Part shown: positions 29,969 to 36,184 of the stretch, one piece after another | Layout: the number at the start of each line of letters is the position of its first letter | How positions within the stretch are numbered: the stretch's first letter is position 1 | Source: Furfurilactobacillus milii | GTDB taxonomy: Bacteria; Bacillota; Bacilli; Lactobacillales; Lactobacillaceae | Length of the DNA stretch: 64,000 nucleotides | Direction: 5' to 3' | NCBI RefSeq assembly: GCF_021654115.1 | Contig: NZ_JAIWJF010000005.1 | Coordinates: 62,001 to 126,000 of the forward strand | The notes under the pieces: generated by a model | Databases searched by the model: none | The model's input: the letters and a program-made list of their open reading frames with translations, nothing else | What the model was told of the DNA's origin: nothing | Translations under genes and position numbers: made by a program

Positions 29969-30807
29969 ACTATATGTACCAGCCCAACTCGCCGTTTGAG
30001 GCAGTCGGGCTAAGCGATGTTAGTTTCACTGTTCCTAGTGAATCGTTTACTGCGATTATTGGTCATACAGGGAGTGGCAAAAGTACACTCGTTCAGCACT
30101 TGAATGGTTTGCTTAAGCCCACAAGTGGCACAGTTACAGTGGATGATTTTCAGTTAACTGCTAAAACAACAAATAAACACCTAAAGTCACTTCATCAACA
30201 TGTTGGGATGGTATTTCAATTCCCTGAGAATCAGTTGTTTGACCAAACGGTGGAGCGTGACATCGCGTTTGGTCCCCTTAACTTTGGCTTCACTAATGAA
30301 GAGGCAATGAGTTTGGCACATCAGGCGGCTCATGACGTTGGGTTACCAGATGAGTTGCTAAACCGTTCACCATTTGAGTTGTCTGGTGGACAGATGCGGC
30401 GCGTTGCCATTGCTGGCGTTTTAGCCAGTCAACCGCGCGTGCTTGTTTTAGATGAGCCAACGGCCGGGTTAGACCCACGCGGACGAGCTGAAATGATGGC
30501 CATGTTTGCTAAGTTGAAAGCTGACCAACAACTGACGGTTATCTTAGTGACGCACCAAATGGATGATGTTGCTGACTATGCGGATCAGGCGCTAGTGATG
30601 GCACATAGTAATTTGATTAAGGCAGGCACACCTGCTGAAATTTTTGCCGATCCTGAATGGGTAAAAGCACAGCAATTGGCGTTACCAACAGCTGCTAATT
30701 TTGCGCAACACTTAGTGACTCGTGGTTTTGAATTTGACTCGTTGCCGTTAACGGCTGAACAACTGGCAATGCAGCTGCGTGGTCAGTTACCGAAGGAGGG
30801 ACGTTAA
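29944..30807 (+). CDS. ecfA2: ECF transporter ATPase EcfA2
   Basis: Second ATPase of the ECF module, 287 residues. ATG at 29944 is chosen because TTGGAGG lies eight bases upstream, inside ecfA1; an in-frame TTG two codons earlier is too close to that site. Walker [11 protein letters not shown]-loop FQFPENQLF, signature LSGGQMRR and Walker [11 protein letters not shown] are intact. FQFPENQ is the EcfA2 form. The TAA stop shares a base with the ecfT ATG. Confidence 0.97.
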   Translation: MAITFDHVNYMYQPNSPFEAVGLSDVSFTVPSESFTAIIGHTGSGKSTLVQHLNGLLKPTSGTVTVDDFQLTAKTTNKHLKSLHQHVGMVFQFPENQLFDQTVERDIAFGPLNFGFTNEEAMSLAHQAAHDVGLPDELLNRSPFELSGGQMRRVAIAGVLASQPRVLVLDEPTAGLDPRGRAEMMAMFAKLKADQQLTVILVTHQMDDVADYADQALVMAHSNLIKAGTPAEIFADPEWVKAQQLALPTAANFAQHLVTRGFEFDSLPLTAEQLAMQLRGQLPKEGR

Positions 30808-31607
30808 TGCTTGAGCAACTTACGCTCGGACGTTATATTCCCGGCCATTCATGGTTACATCGGTTAGATCCACGAGCTAAGTTGGTGTTGGCTTGTTATT
30901 TTATTGTGATCGCCTTTTTAACCACAAATTGGTTAACTTATGTGCTGATGTTTGCCTTTATTGGCGGCGTTATCTTTTTAACAGGACTGAGTTTCAGCTA
31001 TTTTGTGCGTGGTATTGGTCCACTGATTTGGTTGATTGTGTTTACGGCAATTTTGCAATTATTGTTTACGCCAGGCGGGCACATTTACTGGCATTGGGGT
31101 ATTTTAATGATTACCTCAACGGGGATTCAAACTTCCACAGCAGTTTTCTTACGTTTTCTGTTAATTATAACGATGGCAACGGTACTCACCTTGACGACGG
31201 CGCCATTGGCGATTGCAGACGGCGTAGAAGCGCTCTTACGACCATTGCGGGTTATTCACTTCCCAGTGGCGCAAACGGCTCTCATGCTCTCTGTGGCGCT
31301 TCGGTTTGTACCGACGTTGTTGGATGAAGCTCAGACAATTATGAATGCGCAGCGTGCACGTGGAGTGGAGTTTAATAATGGTGGTTTAATCAAGCGTTTG
31401 AGGGCAATTGTCCCATTGTTGATTCCGCTTTTTGTCGGGGCTATTGGACGAGCCGACGATTTAGCGACAGCCATGGAGTCACGTGGTTATCAAGGAGCCA
31501 CTAACCGCACGCGTTACCGCGTATTGAAGTGGCATAACGCCGACACGATAGCAGTTGTTGTCATTCTTGTGTTAAATATTGTTCTCGTCGTGTTGCGTCA
31601 CATGTAA
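30807..31607 (+). CDS. ecfT: ECF transporter transmembrane subunit EcfT
   Basis: Membrane coupling subunit of the ECF transporter, 266 residues with about six to eight hydrophobic segments. The coupling helices carry the two Ala-Arg-Gly type motifs: AQRARGVEF and a later MESRGYQGA. TAATG overlap with ecfA2. Standard position after rplQ in lactobacilli. Confidence 0.97.
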   Translation: MLEQLTLGRYIPGHSWLHRLDPRAKLVLACYFIVIAFLTTNWLTYVLMFAFIGGVIFLTGLSFSYFVRGIGPLIWLIVFTAILQLLFTPGGHIYWHWGILMITSTGIQTSTAVFLRFLLIITMATVLTLTTAPLAIADGVEALLRPLRVIHFPVAQTALMLSVALRFVPTLLDEAQTIMNAQRARGVEFNNGGLIKRLRAIVPLLIPLFVGAIGRADDLATAMESRGYQGATNRTRYRVLKWHNADTIAVVVILVLNIVLVVLRHM

Positions 31608-31638
31608 AAGCGTTTCTAGAAAACTAGGGAGGTCGGTA

Positions 31639-32421
31639 ATGAGTCAACGTTACAAAGTTGTTATTGAATATGACGGTACTGATTTTGCCGGCTTTCAAGT
31701 TCAGCCTCATCAGCGGACCGTTGAATCTGTTTTAACGAAAGTGGTAAACCAGATTGCGAAAAATCCTCAACCAGCCATTCAGGTATTTGGATCGGGGAGA
31801 ACAGATGCTGGGGTACATGCTCACGGGCAGGTGATCCACTTTGATTTGCCAAAGCCGATTCCGGCTCCTAATTTACGGTTAGCACTCAATAGTATGTTTC
31901 CGCTTGATATGGCAGTGGTGAGTGTGGAAGAAGTTGATGATACGTTTCATGCCCGTTTTTCAACGCATGGCAAACGTTATCGTTACATCGTTTCCAATAC
32001 GCCGTTTGTCGATCCATTCAAACGGAACTATACTGGACACTATAAATATCCGTTAAACTTCGACAGGATGCAGACGGCGAGCCGTGATTTGATTGGTGAG
32101 CATGATTTCACCAGTTTCGTGGCCTCAGGCAGCCAAGCCAAGTCAAATATACGAATGATTTATGATGTTCAAGTTCACGAGCGTCCTGAAGATCATGAGT
32201 TTGTGTTTGATTTTTACGGTAGTGGTTTTCTCTATAATCAAGTTCGTATTATGGTAGCGTTGCTGTTACAAATTGGTAATGGGCGTCGTCCGGTTAATGA
32301 CATTCCACGAGTGATGGCGGCTAAAGATCGCGAAGAAGCGCGTGAAACGGCACCGGCTAGCGGTTTGTATCTAGAATCTGTGCTGTATGACAAACACGTT
32401 TCAGATGAAAATAACAATTGA
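31639..32421 (+). CDS. truA: tRNA pseudouridine(38-40) synthase
   Basis: Isomerises uridines 38-40 of the anticodon arm of many tRNAs, 260 residues. The ATG at 31639 follows GGGAGGT; an in-frame extension of 20 codons into the ecfT end is not supported. The catalytic aspartate is D56 in GSGRTDAGVHA. The stop codon overlaps the -35 box of the rplM promoter. Confidence 0.96.
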   Translation: MSQRYKVVIEYDGTDFAGFQVQPHQRTVESVLTKVVNQIAKNPQPAIQVFGSGRTDAGVHAHGQVIHFDLPKPIPAPNLRLALNSMFPLDMAVVSVEEVDDTFHARFSTHGKRYRYIVSNTPFVDPFKRNYTGHYKYPLNFDRMQTASRDLIGEHDFTSFVASGSQAKSNIRMIYDVQVHERPEDHEFVFDFYGSGFLYNQVRIMVALLLQIGNGRRPVNDIPRVMAAKDREEARETAPASGLYLESVLYDKHVSDENNN

Positions 32422-32446
32422 CTTATGAGGGGCAGGACAGTACACT
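32418..32446 (+). promoter_or_regulatory. Promoter of rplM-rpsI
   Basis: TTGACT (32418-32423) and TACACT (32441-32446), 17 bases apart. The -35 overlaps the truA stop codon. A start near 32453 would give a leader of about 75 bases. Confidence 0.75.
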
Positions 32447-32469
32447 ATTACTTGGTATTGTTTGCCCCA

Positions 32470-32494
32470 CGATAAGCCCCGGAAAGTTTTATCG
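32470..32494 (+). promoter_or_regulatory. Hairpin of the rplM leader (L13-leader like)
   Basis: CGATAA (32470-32475) pairs with TTATCG (32489-32494) just upstream of the rplM ribosome binding site. L13 leaders with a small hairpin are known upstream of rplM in Firmicutes; this position and size fit, but the family match was not computed. An overlapping alternative pairs GGGGCA (32429) with TGCCCC (32463), which lies mostly upstream of the predicted start. Confidence 0.5.
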
Positions 32495-32529
32495 AGTGTC
32501 AAACAGACAAGAAATTGGAGGAAAATACC

Positions 32530-32973
32530 GTGCGTACAACATATTTAGCAAAACCAGGTGAAGTAGACCGTAAATGGTACGTGGTTGACGCCACAGACGT
32601 TCCTTTGGGACGCTTAAGTTCAGTCGTTGCTTCTATTCTTCGAGGCAAGAACAAACCAACATTTACCCCTAATGTGGATACGGGTGACTTTGTCATTGTT
32701 CTTAATGCTTCAAAAGTGGGCTTGACTGGTAAGAAAGCCACAAACAAGATTTACTATCACCACTCAAACCATCCAGGTGGTTTGAAGTCACGCACTGCAG
32801 GTAACTTTCGTGATGAAAACCCAATTCGGTTGATTGAAACTTCCGTTAAGGGCATGTTGCCAGCAGGTACGCTTGGTCACAAACAACTGCTTAAGCTTCA
32901 CGTTTATGCAGGTGACCAACATGATCAAGCTGCACAACAGCCAGAAGTTTTGGATATTTCTAAATTAATCTAA
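32530..32973 (+). CDS. rplM: Ribosomal protein L13
   Basis: Early-assembly large-subunit protein, 147 residues. GTG at 32530 is chosen because TTGGAGGA precedes it and the protein then starts [21 protein letters not shown]. Family blocks [18 protein letters not shown] and [13 protein letters not shown] are intact. In an operon with rpsI. Confidence 0.98.
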   Translation: MRTTYLAKPGEVDRKWYVVDATDVPLGRLSSVVASILRGKNKPTFTPNVDTGDFVIVLNASKVGLTGKKATNKIYYHHSNHPGGLKSRTAGNFRDENPIRLIETSVKGMLPAGTLGHKQLLKLHVYAGDQHDQAAQQPEVLDISKLI

Positions 32974-32986
32974 GGGGGAAATCACA

Positions 32987-33379
32987 TTGGCTACTGTTCA
33001 ATACGCCGGCACAGGTCGTCGGAAAAACTCAGTTGCTCGGGTTCGCTTAGTTCCCGGCACTGGTAAAATTACCATGAATGGTAAGGATATTGAAGACTAC
33101 ATTCCATTCGCTAACTTGCGTGAAGTGGTTGTTCAACCATTTGCTGCAACAGAAACGACTGGTAATTACGATGTTATGGTTAACGTCAATGGTGGTGGCT
33201 TCTCCGGTCAAGCCGGTGCCACTCGTCACGGTATTGCCCGTGCTTTACTGACGGTTGACCCTGATTTCCGTTCAGCTCTGAAGAGCGCAGGTCTTTTGAC
33301 TCGTGATGCTCGGATGAAGGAACGGAAGAAGCCCGGTCTTAAAAAGGCCCGTAAAGCTTCACAATTCTCAAAGCGTTAA
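32987..33379 (+). CDS. rpsI: Ribosomal protein S9
   Basis: Small-subunit protein whose C-terminal tail touches P-site tRNA, 130 residues. TTG start after AAGGGGGA. N-terminal [17 protein letters not shown] and the C-terminal [11 protein letters not shown] are intact. The terminator follows within 30 bases. Confidence 0.98.
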   Translation: MATVQYAGTGRRKNSVARVRLVPGTGKITMNGKDIEDYIPFANLREVVVQPFAATETTGNYDVMVNVNGGGFSGQAGATRHGIARALLTVDPDFRSALKSAGLLTRDARMKERKKPGLKKARKASQFSKR

Positions 33380-33404
33380 TCTTATCATTATCGACTTTGG
33401 ATAC

Positions 33405-33439
33405 AAAAAGAACCTGCCAATTGGCGGGTTCTTTTTTTT
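33405..33439 (+). terminator. Terminator of rplM-rpsI
   Basis: AGAACCTGCCAA pairs with TTGGCGGGTTCT (one T-G pair) and is followed by eight T residues. It marks the left border of the AT-rich accessory pocket. Confidence 0.93.
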
Positions 33440-33466
33440 GCTGACTAGGATCAGTTAAAGTTTGAA

Positions 33467-33727
33467 TCAGTTCTTATTTATATAATTTTTTGTCCAGTTA
33501 TTCATTTCTTGAGTTGCAATTGAGTTTAAATCAATCTTTAGGTAATCCGTTAACGCGAACAGTGCTGGTAACGAAATACGATTTGGAAGTGGTGTATTGG
33601 GGTTTTCATACCGGGAAAGCATACTCGATGATAAAGAAACATGATAAATATTTTCAACTTTTCTTACTAGATCCATTTGACTCATTCCGCGTTGCAAACG
33701 TGCCTTTTTAATTGCTTCGGGTAGCAT
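33467..33727 (-). CDS. Small XRE-family HTH regulator
   Basis: 86 residues from the ATG at 33727, chosen because GAGG lies six bases upstream; another ATG four codons earlier lacks a site. Residues about 4-65 form an XRE/Cro-type helix-turn-helix (LPEAIKKARLQRGMSQMDL, then SMLSRYEN). No second domain is present, so it is close to a bare DNA-binding domain. It is divergent from the next HTH gene, with 140 bases between that hold two palindromes. The target is unknown; the neighbouring genes are the obvious candidates. Confidence 0.8.
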   Translation of the reverse strand: MLPEAIKKARLQRGMSQMDLVRKVENIYHVSLSSSMLSRYENPNTPLPNRISLPALFALTDYLKIDLNSIATQEMNNWTKNYINKN

Positions 33728-33789
33728 AGGAGACCTCATTTCTTTTCATGTGATATGAATAGTTTAACGTTAATGAGGCGTTTTTAGTA

Positions 33790-33804
33790 CAAATGTCGCA
33801 TTTG
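33790..33804. promoter_or_regulatory. Inverted repeat between divergent HTH genes
   Basis: CAAATG (33790-33795), spacer TCG, CATTTG (33799-33804). Fifteen bases with dyad symmetry, suitable in size for a Cro-type dimer. It lies upstream of the -35 box of the rightward promoter. Confidence 0.45.
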
Positions 33805-33817
33805 CACTTAATTAGGC

Positions 33818-33846
33818 TTGCAATTGTTAATAAAATTATGTATTCT
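33818..33846 (+). promoter_or_regulatory. Promoter of the rightward HTH gene
   Basis: TTGCAA (33818-33823) and TATTCT (33841-33846), 17 bases apart. The -10 is part of the left arm of the palindrome at 33841-33866. Confidence 0.7.
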
Positions 33847-33866
33847 CTCCTTAAAAGGAGAGAATA
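33841..33866. promoter_or_regulatory. Perfect palindrome over -10, start and RBS
   Basis: Left arm TATTCTCTCCTT (33841-33852), two bases AA, right arm AAGGAGAGAATA (33855-33866). The left arm contains the -10 box and the right arm contains the AAGGAG ribosome binding site of the gene starting at 33868. A bound dimer would block transcription. In any longer transcript the same repeat would fold and hide the ribosome binding site. Confidence 0.7.
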
Positions 33867-33867
33867 G

Positions 33868-34104
33868 ATGATGAAAAAAATTAATCAGTCACTCTCTCAG
33901 CCAAACGACCAATTGCCGCCTTTGTTAGTACTGGGATATTTAAAAGCACATCACATAACTCAAGATGAAGTTGCAGAAATATTGGGCGTCAATCGGACAA
34001 CGGTGAATAGAAAATTAAACAATAATGGCACATTTACGGTAAAAGAAGCACAAATTTTAAACCGAAAATTGAGGATTCCATTACAGTTGTTTTTTAGCGA
34101 TTAA
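33868..34104 (+). CDS. Small HTH protein, probable autorepressor
   Basis: 78 residues with a helix-turn-helix at about residues 29-52 (ITQDEVAEILGVNRTTVNRK), related in form to XRE-type and plasmid-maintenance antitoxin regulators. The ATG follows AAGGAG at seven bases. No toxin-like gene is adjacent. Its promoter lies within a perfect 26-base palindrome, which suggests that it regulates itself. Codon use and base composition are more AT-rich than the ribosomal genes on the left. Confidence 0.78.
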   Translation: MMKKINQSLSQPNDQLPPLLVLGYLKAHHITQDEVAEILGVNRTTVNRKLNNNGTFTVKEAQILNRKLRIPLQLFFSD

Positions 34105-34124
34105 GTGTGTCTGGGGGAGGAAAT

Positions 34125-34175
34125 ATGGTTAACAAAAGGGATTGGCCATGGTTAATTTTGTCTGATGGTCCGTAA
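34125..34175 (+). CDS. 16-codon mini-ORF with strong RBS
   Basis: Reads MVNKRDWPWLILSDGP and stops. GGGGGAGG lies four bases before the ATG. It begins 20 bases after the HTH gene and could be cotranscribed with it. Whether it is a real peptide gene, a leader peptide or chance is open. There is no signal-peptide-like segment of usual length, though residues 7-12 (WPWLIL) are hydrophobic. Confidence 0.35.
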   Translation: MVNKRDWPWLILSDGP

Positions 34176-34244
34176 CGAAGATAAATGAAAAATTGTTTGA
34201 ATATATTTATTTAGTTTAAGTTTTTAGATAATGAGGGGAAAATA

Positions 34245-34763
34245 ATGTCCGAAAATCAAAATGATACTGCCAATAAAAGCTTTTCTGTTAGTTTAGTTGC
34301 ACCTTGGGTTAAGGGAAATATGTTTGTCGATAATGATTTTTTCCATGTTGATATACCTAACACGGTACTGTTTGGGATGGTGCCAGCAGGCAGACAACGT
34401 GATACATCACCACTTAATACCATTTCAAATGTTTATACATCCAATTCATATAAGCTGGGACGTATTTTTCTAGGCGGTTTGATTGCTTTGGGTGGTATTG
34501 CCAGTATTGGGTCTTCAGCAGTTACAGGAATTATCTTGATATTGCTCGGTTTCGCAATTTTGGGTAGTGGTATTCTTACGACGTTTGCATACGAACGCTC
34601 GGGTGTTGAGAAGCAAGTTTCATTGCCATTTTTTGAAGCAAATCATAGTAAAGAATTGGAACAACAACTAACAGAAGCGTTAAGTGCATTTCAGTCTTCA
34701 CGCAATGTCACAGCTAATACCCAGCAAATCATTGAGGCGATGAATAAACAGCACGAAAAGTAA
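34245..34763 (+). CDS. Uncharacterised membrane protein
   Basis: 172 residues, start ATG after GAGGGGA. A soluble N-terminal part (about 1-75) is followed by two adjacent hydrophobic segments (about residues 76-96 and 98-116: FLGGLIALGGIASIGSS, then GIILILLGFAILGSGIL) and a cytoplasmic-looking polar tail with Gln-rich helical character (about 130-172). No family motif recognised. It lies 33 bases before the next gene and is probably cotranscribed with it. AT-rich like its neighbours, so probably part of a transferred pocket. Confidence 0.75.
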   Translation: MSENQNDTANKSFSVSLVAPWVKGNMFVDNDFFHVDIPNTVLFGMVPAGRQRDTSPLNTISNVYTSNSYKLGRIFLGGLIALGGIASIGSSAVTGIILILLGFAILGSGILTTFAYERSGVEKQVSLPFFEANHSKELEQQLTEALSAFQSSRNVTANTQQIIEAMNKQHEK

Positions 34764-34796
34764 TGGAAATTACAAACATAGTTTTAGGAGACGAAT

Positions 34797-36029
34797 ATGT
34801 CCAAAAATCAAGTTAGTGATCGTTTAAAAAAAGTTAGTCGAAAAACATGGACGATTGCTGGAATTATTGTTTTAATTGCTGGCGTTTTAGCAATTTATCT
34901 AACAACACGAAAAGTAAACGTGTTAACATCCAGCAATGCTAATGTTACATTCAACGGATATAATAAATCTGGTGTTGCAAATTATAATGATCAGTCCATT
35001 GAAGAAGCAATTATTAAGGCAGATGCCAAAAAAGTTAATCTTGGGGATTATTGGACTAATCGTATCGTCAGTGGTCAAATTACATGGAATGATATTTTAA
35101 ACAGTAGAGAAAACGTTGATAATATCGACTCAGATGATCTAGATAAACTATCAAAGATTGGTACATGGCTCAGAGAAACAAATGTGAGTGTGACTCCAAG
35201 CGAAGGTTTATCTAATGGTGATCAAGTAAAGCTTTCTGTTTCGACAGGGCATGACAATTCAAATCCGGTTAAAAGTGCTTCAAAGAAATATCGAGTACAC
35301 GGTTTGAAAAGTATTAAGAATGAATCAACAGAGTCAATTTTACAGTCTTTCAAAATATCTTTTGTTGGTTTTAATTCGAAGGGTCAAACCATTATTAGTA
35401 GCAATGGCAAATATGGGGATATTAGCAATTTGCATGTTGCCAAAAATGGTTCATTGAGCAACGGTGACAAAATTAAAGTTAAATTGCCCAATGCGGTATT
35501 TACGAAGGCTGGCGTTGCTTATCATGGATCTCATACTTTAACTGCCACTGTCAGTGGATTGAAGGATTTAACCAAAATTGATAACGTTGATGCAGTTAAA
35601 AGCGTAACGGATTCAATAGAATCTGATCGATACAAGAGTGATGATTCCATTCAATACACAAGTACTTTTATAAACATGTATGCGACACCACAGGACTCTA
35701 GTGACGATTCATTTGGTAGCTTGTACTCCAGCAACTCAAATCAATCTACGAGTTCATATGTCTCTGTAAATGATGACTCTGCCTCAAAAACTGAGGGTAA
35801 TAAAGTGACGATTACCGCGCTATATAAAGTGGAAGATACGCTGTCAGGGACTAGTTATTCAGATGATAGCAAATATGTAGAGGCGACAATCAGTGGTCTC
35901 AAATTAAGTAATAATCATTTGAACATTGAAAAGGTTTCTACTAAGGACAATAGCTCAGTTTCAGAAATCAGTAATTCACTAACAACTGAGCAGCATAATT
36001 TGTCCGCCACGGGTGTCAAAATTAAGTAA
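34797..36029 (+). CDS. Membrane-anchored repeat protein, unknown function
   Basis: 410 residues. A basic N-terminus and one hydrophobic segment (about residues 19-41) anchor it, with the remaining 370 residues predicted outside. The extracellular part contains two related units. One begins ANVTFNGYNKSG and later has LSNGDQVKLSV (about 45-170); the other begins FKISFVGFNSKGQ and later has LSNGDKIKVKL (about 183-262). A Ser/Asp-rich low-complexity stretch (about 300-330) follows, then a last beta-rich segment. No LPxTG signal and no catalytic motif were seen. It looks like a surface adhesin-like or sensor protein, but no function can be assigned. Ribosome binding site TAGGAGA. Confidence 0.75.
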   Translation: MSKNQVSDRLKKVSRKTWTIAGIIVLIAGVLAIYLTTRKVNVLTSSNANVTFNGYNKSGVANYNDQSIEEAIIKADAKKVNLGDYWTNRIVSGQITWNDILNSRENVDNIDSDDLDKLSKIGTWLRETNVSVTPSEGLSNGDQVKLSVSTGHDNSNPVKSASKKYRVHGLKSIKNESTESILQSFKISFVGFNSKGQTIISSNGKYGDISNLHVAKNGSLSNGDKIKVKLPNAVFTKAGVAYHGSHTLTATVSGLKDLTKIDNVDAVKSVTDSIESDRYKSDDSIQYTSTFINMYATPQDSSDDSFGSLYSSNSNQSTSSYVSVNDDSASKTEGNKVTITALYKVEDTLSGTSYSDDSKYVEATISGLKLSNNHLNIEKVSTKDNSSVSEISNSLTTEQHNLSATGVKIK

Positions 36030-36109
36030 CTTTGTACGTAATTCTTTATCATATAATGCCATGGATAGTTTCTGTTAATCTTATGCTGTTAATATTCTTC
36101 GCACGTTAG

Positions 36110-36143
36110 AAAAGAACTCACCGTTTTGGCGAGTTCTTTTTTT
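36110..36143 (+). terminator. Bidirectional terminator closing the accessory pocket
   Basis: AAAAGAACTC pairs with GAGTTCTTTT, extended inside by CC/GG past one mismatch, and followed by more T. The A run on the left also makes it usable for the convergent ABC permease gene. Confidence 0.88.
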
Positions 36144-36184
36144 GCAGCTGAATGAATGTGTTTTAAAATTCAAGGTTATGCTTG

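Noticed and set aside
30893-31327. Plus-strand 144-codon frame inside ecfT
   Set aside because: It is an alternative frame of a gene with strong family similarity throughout.
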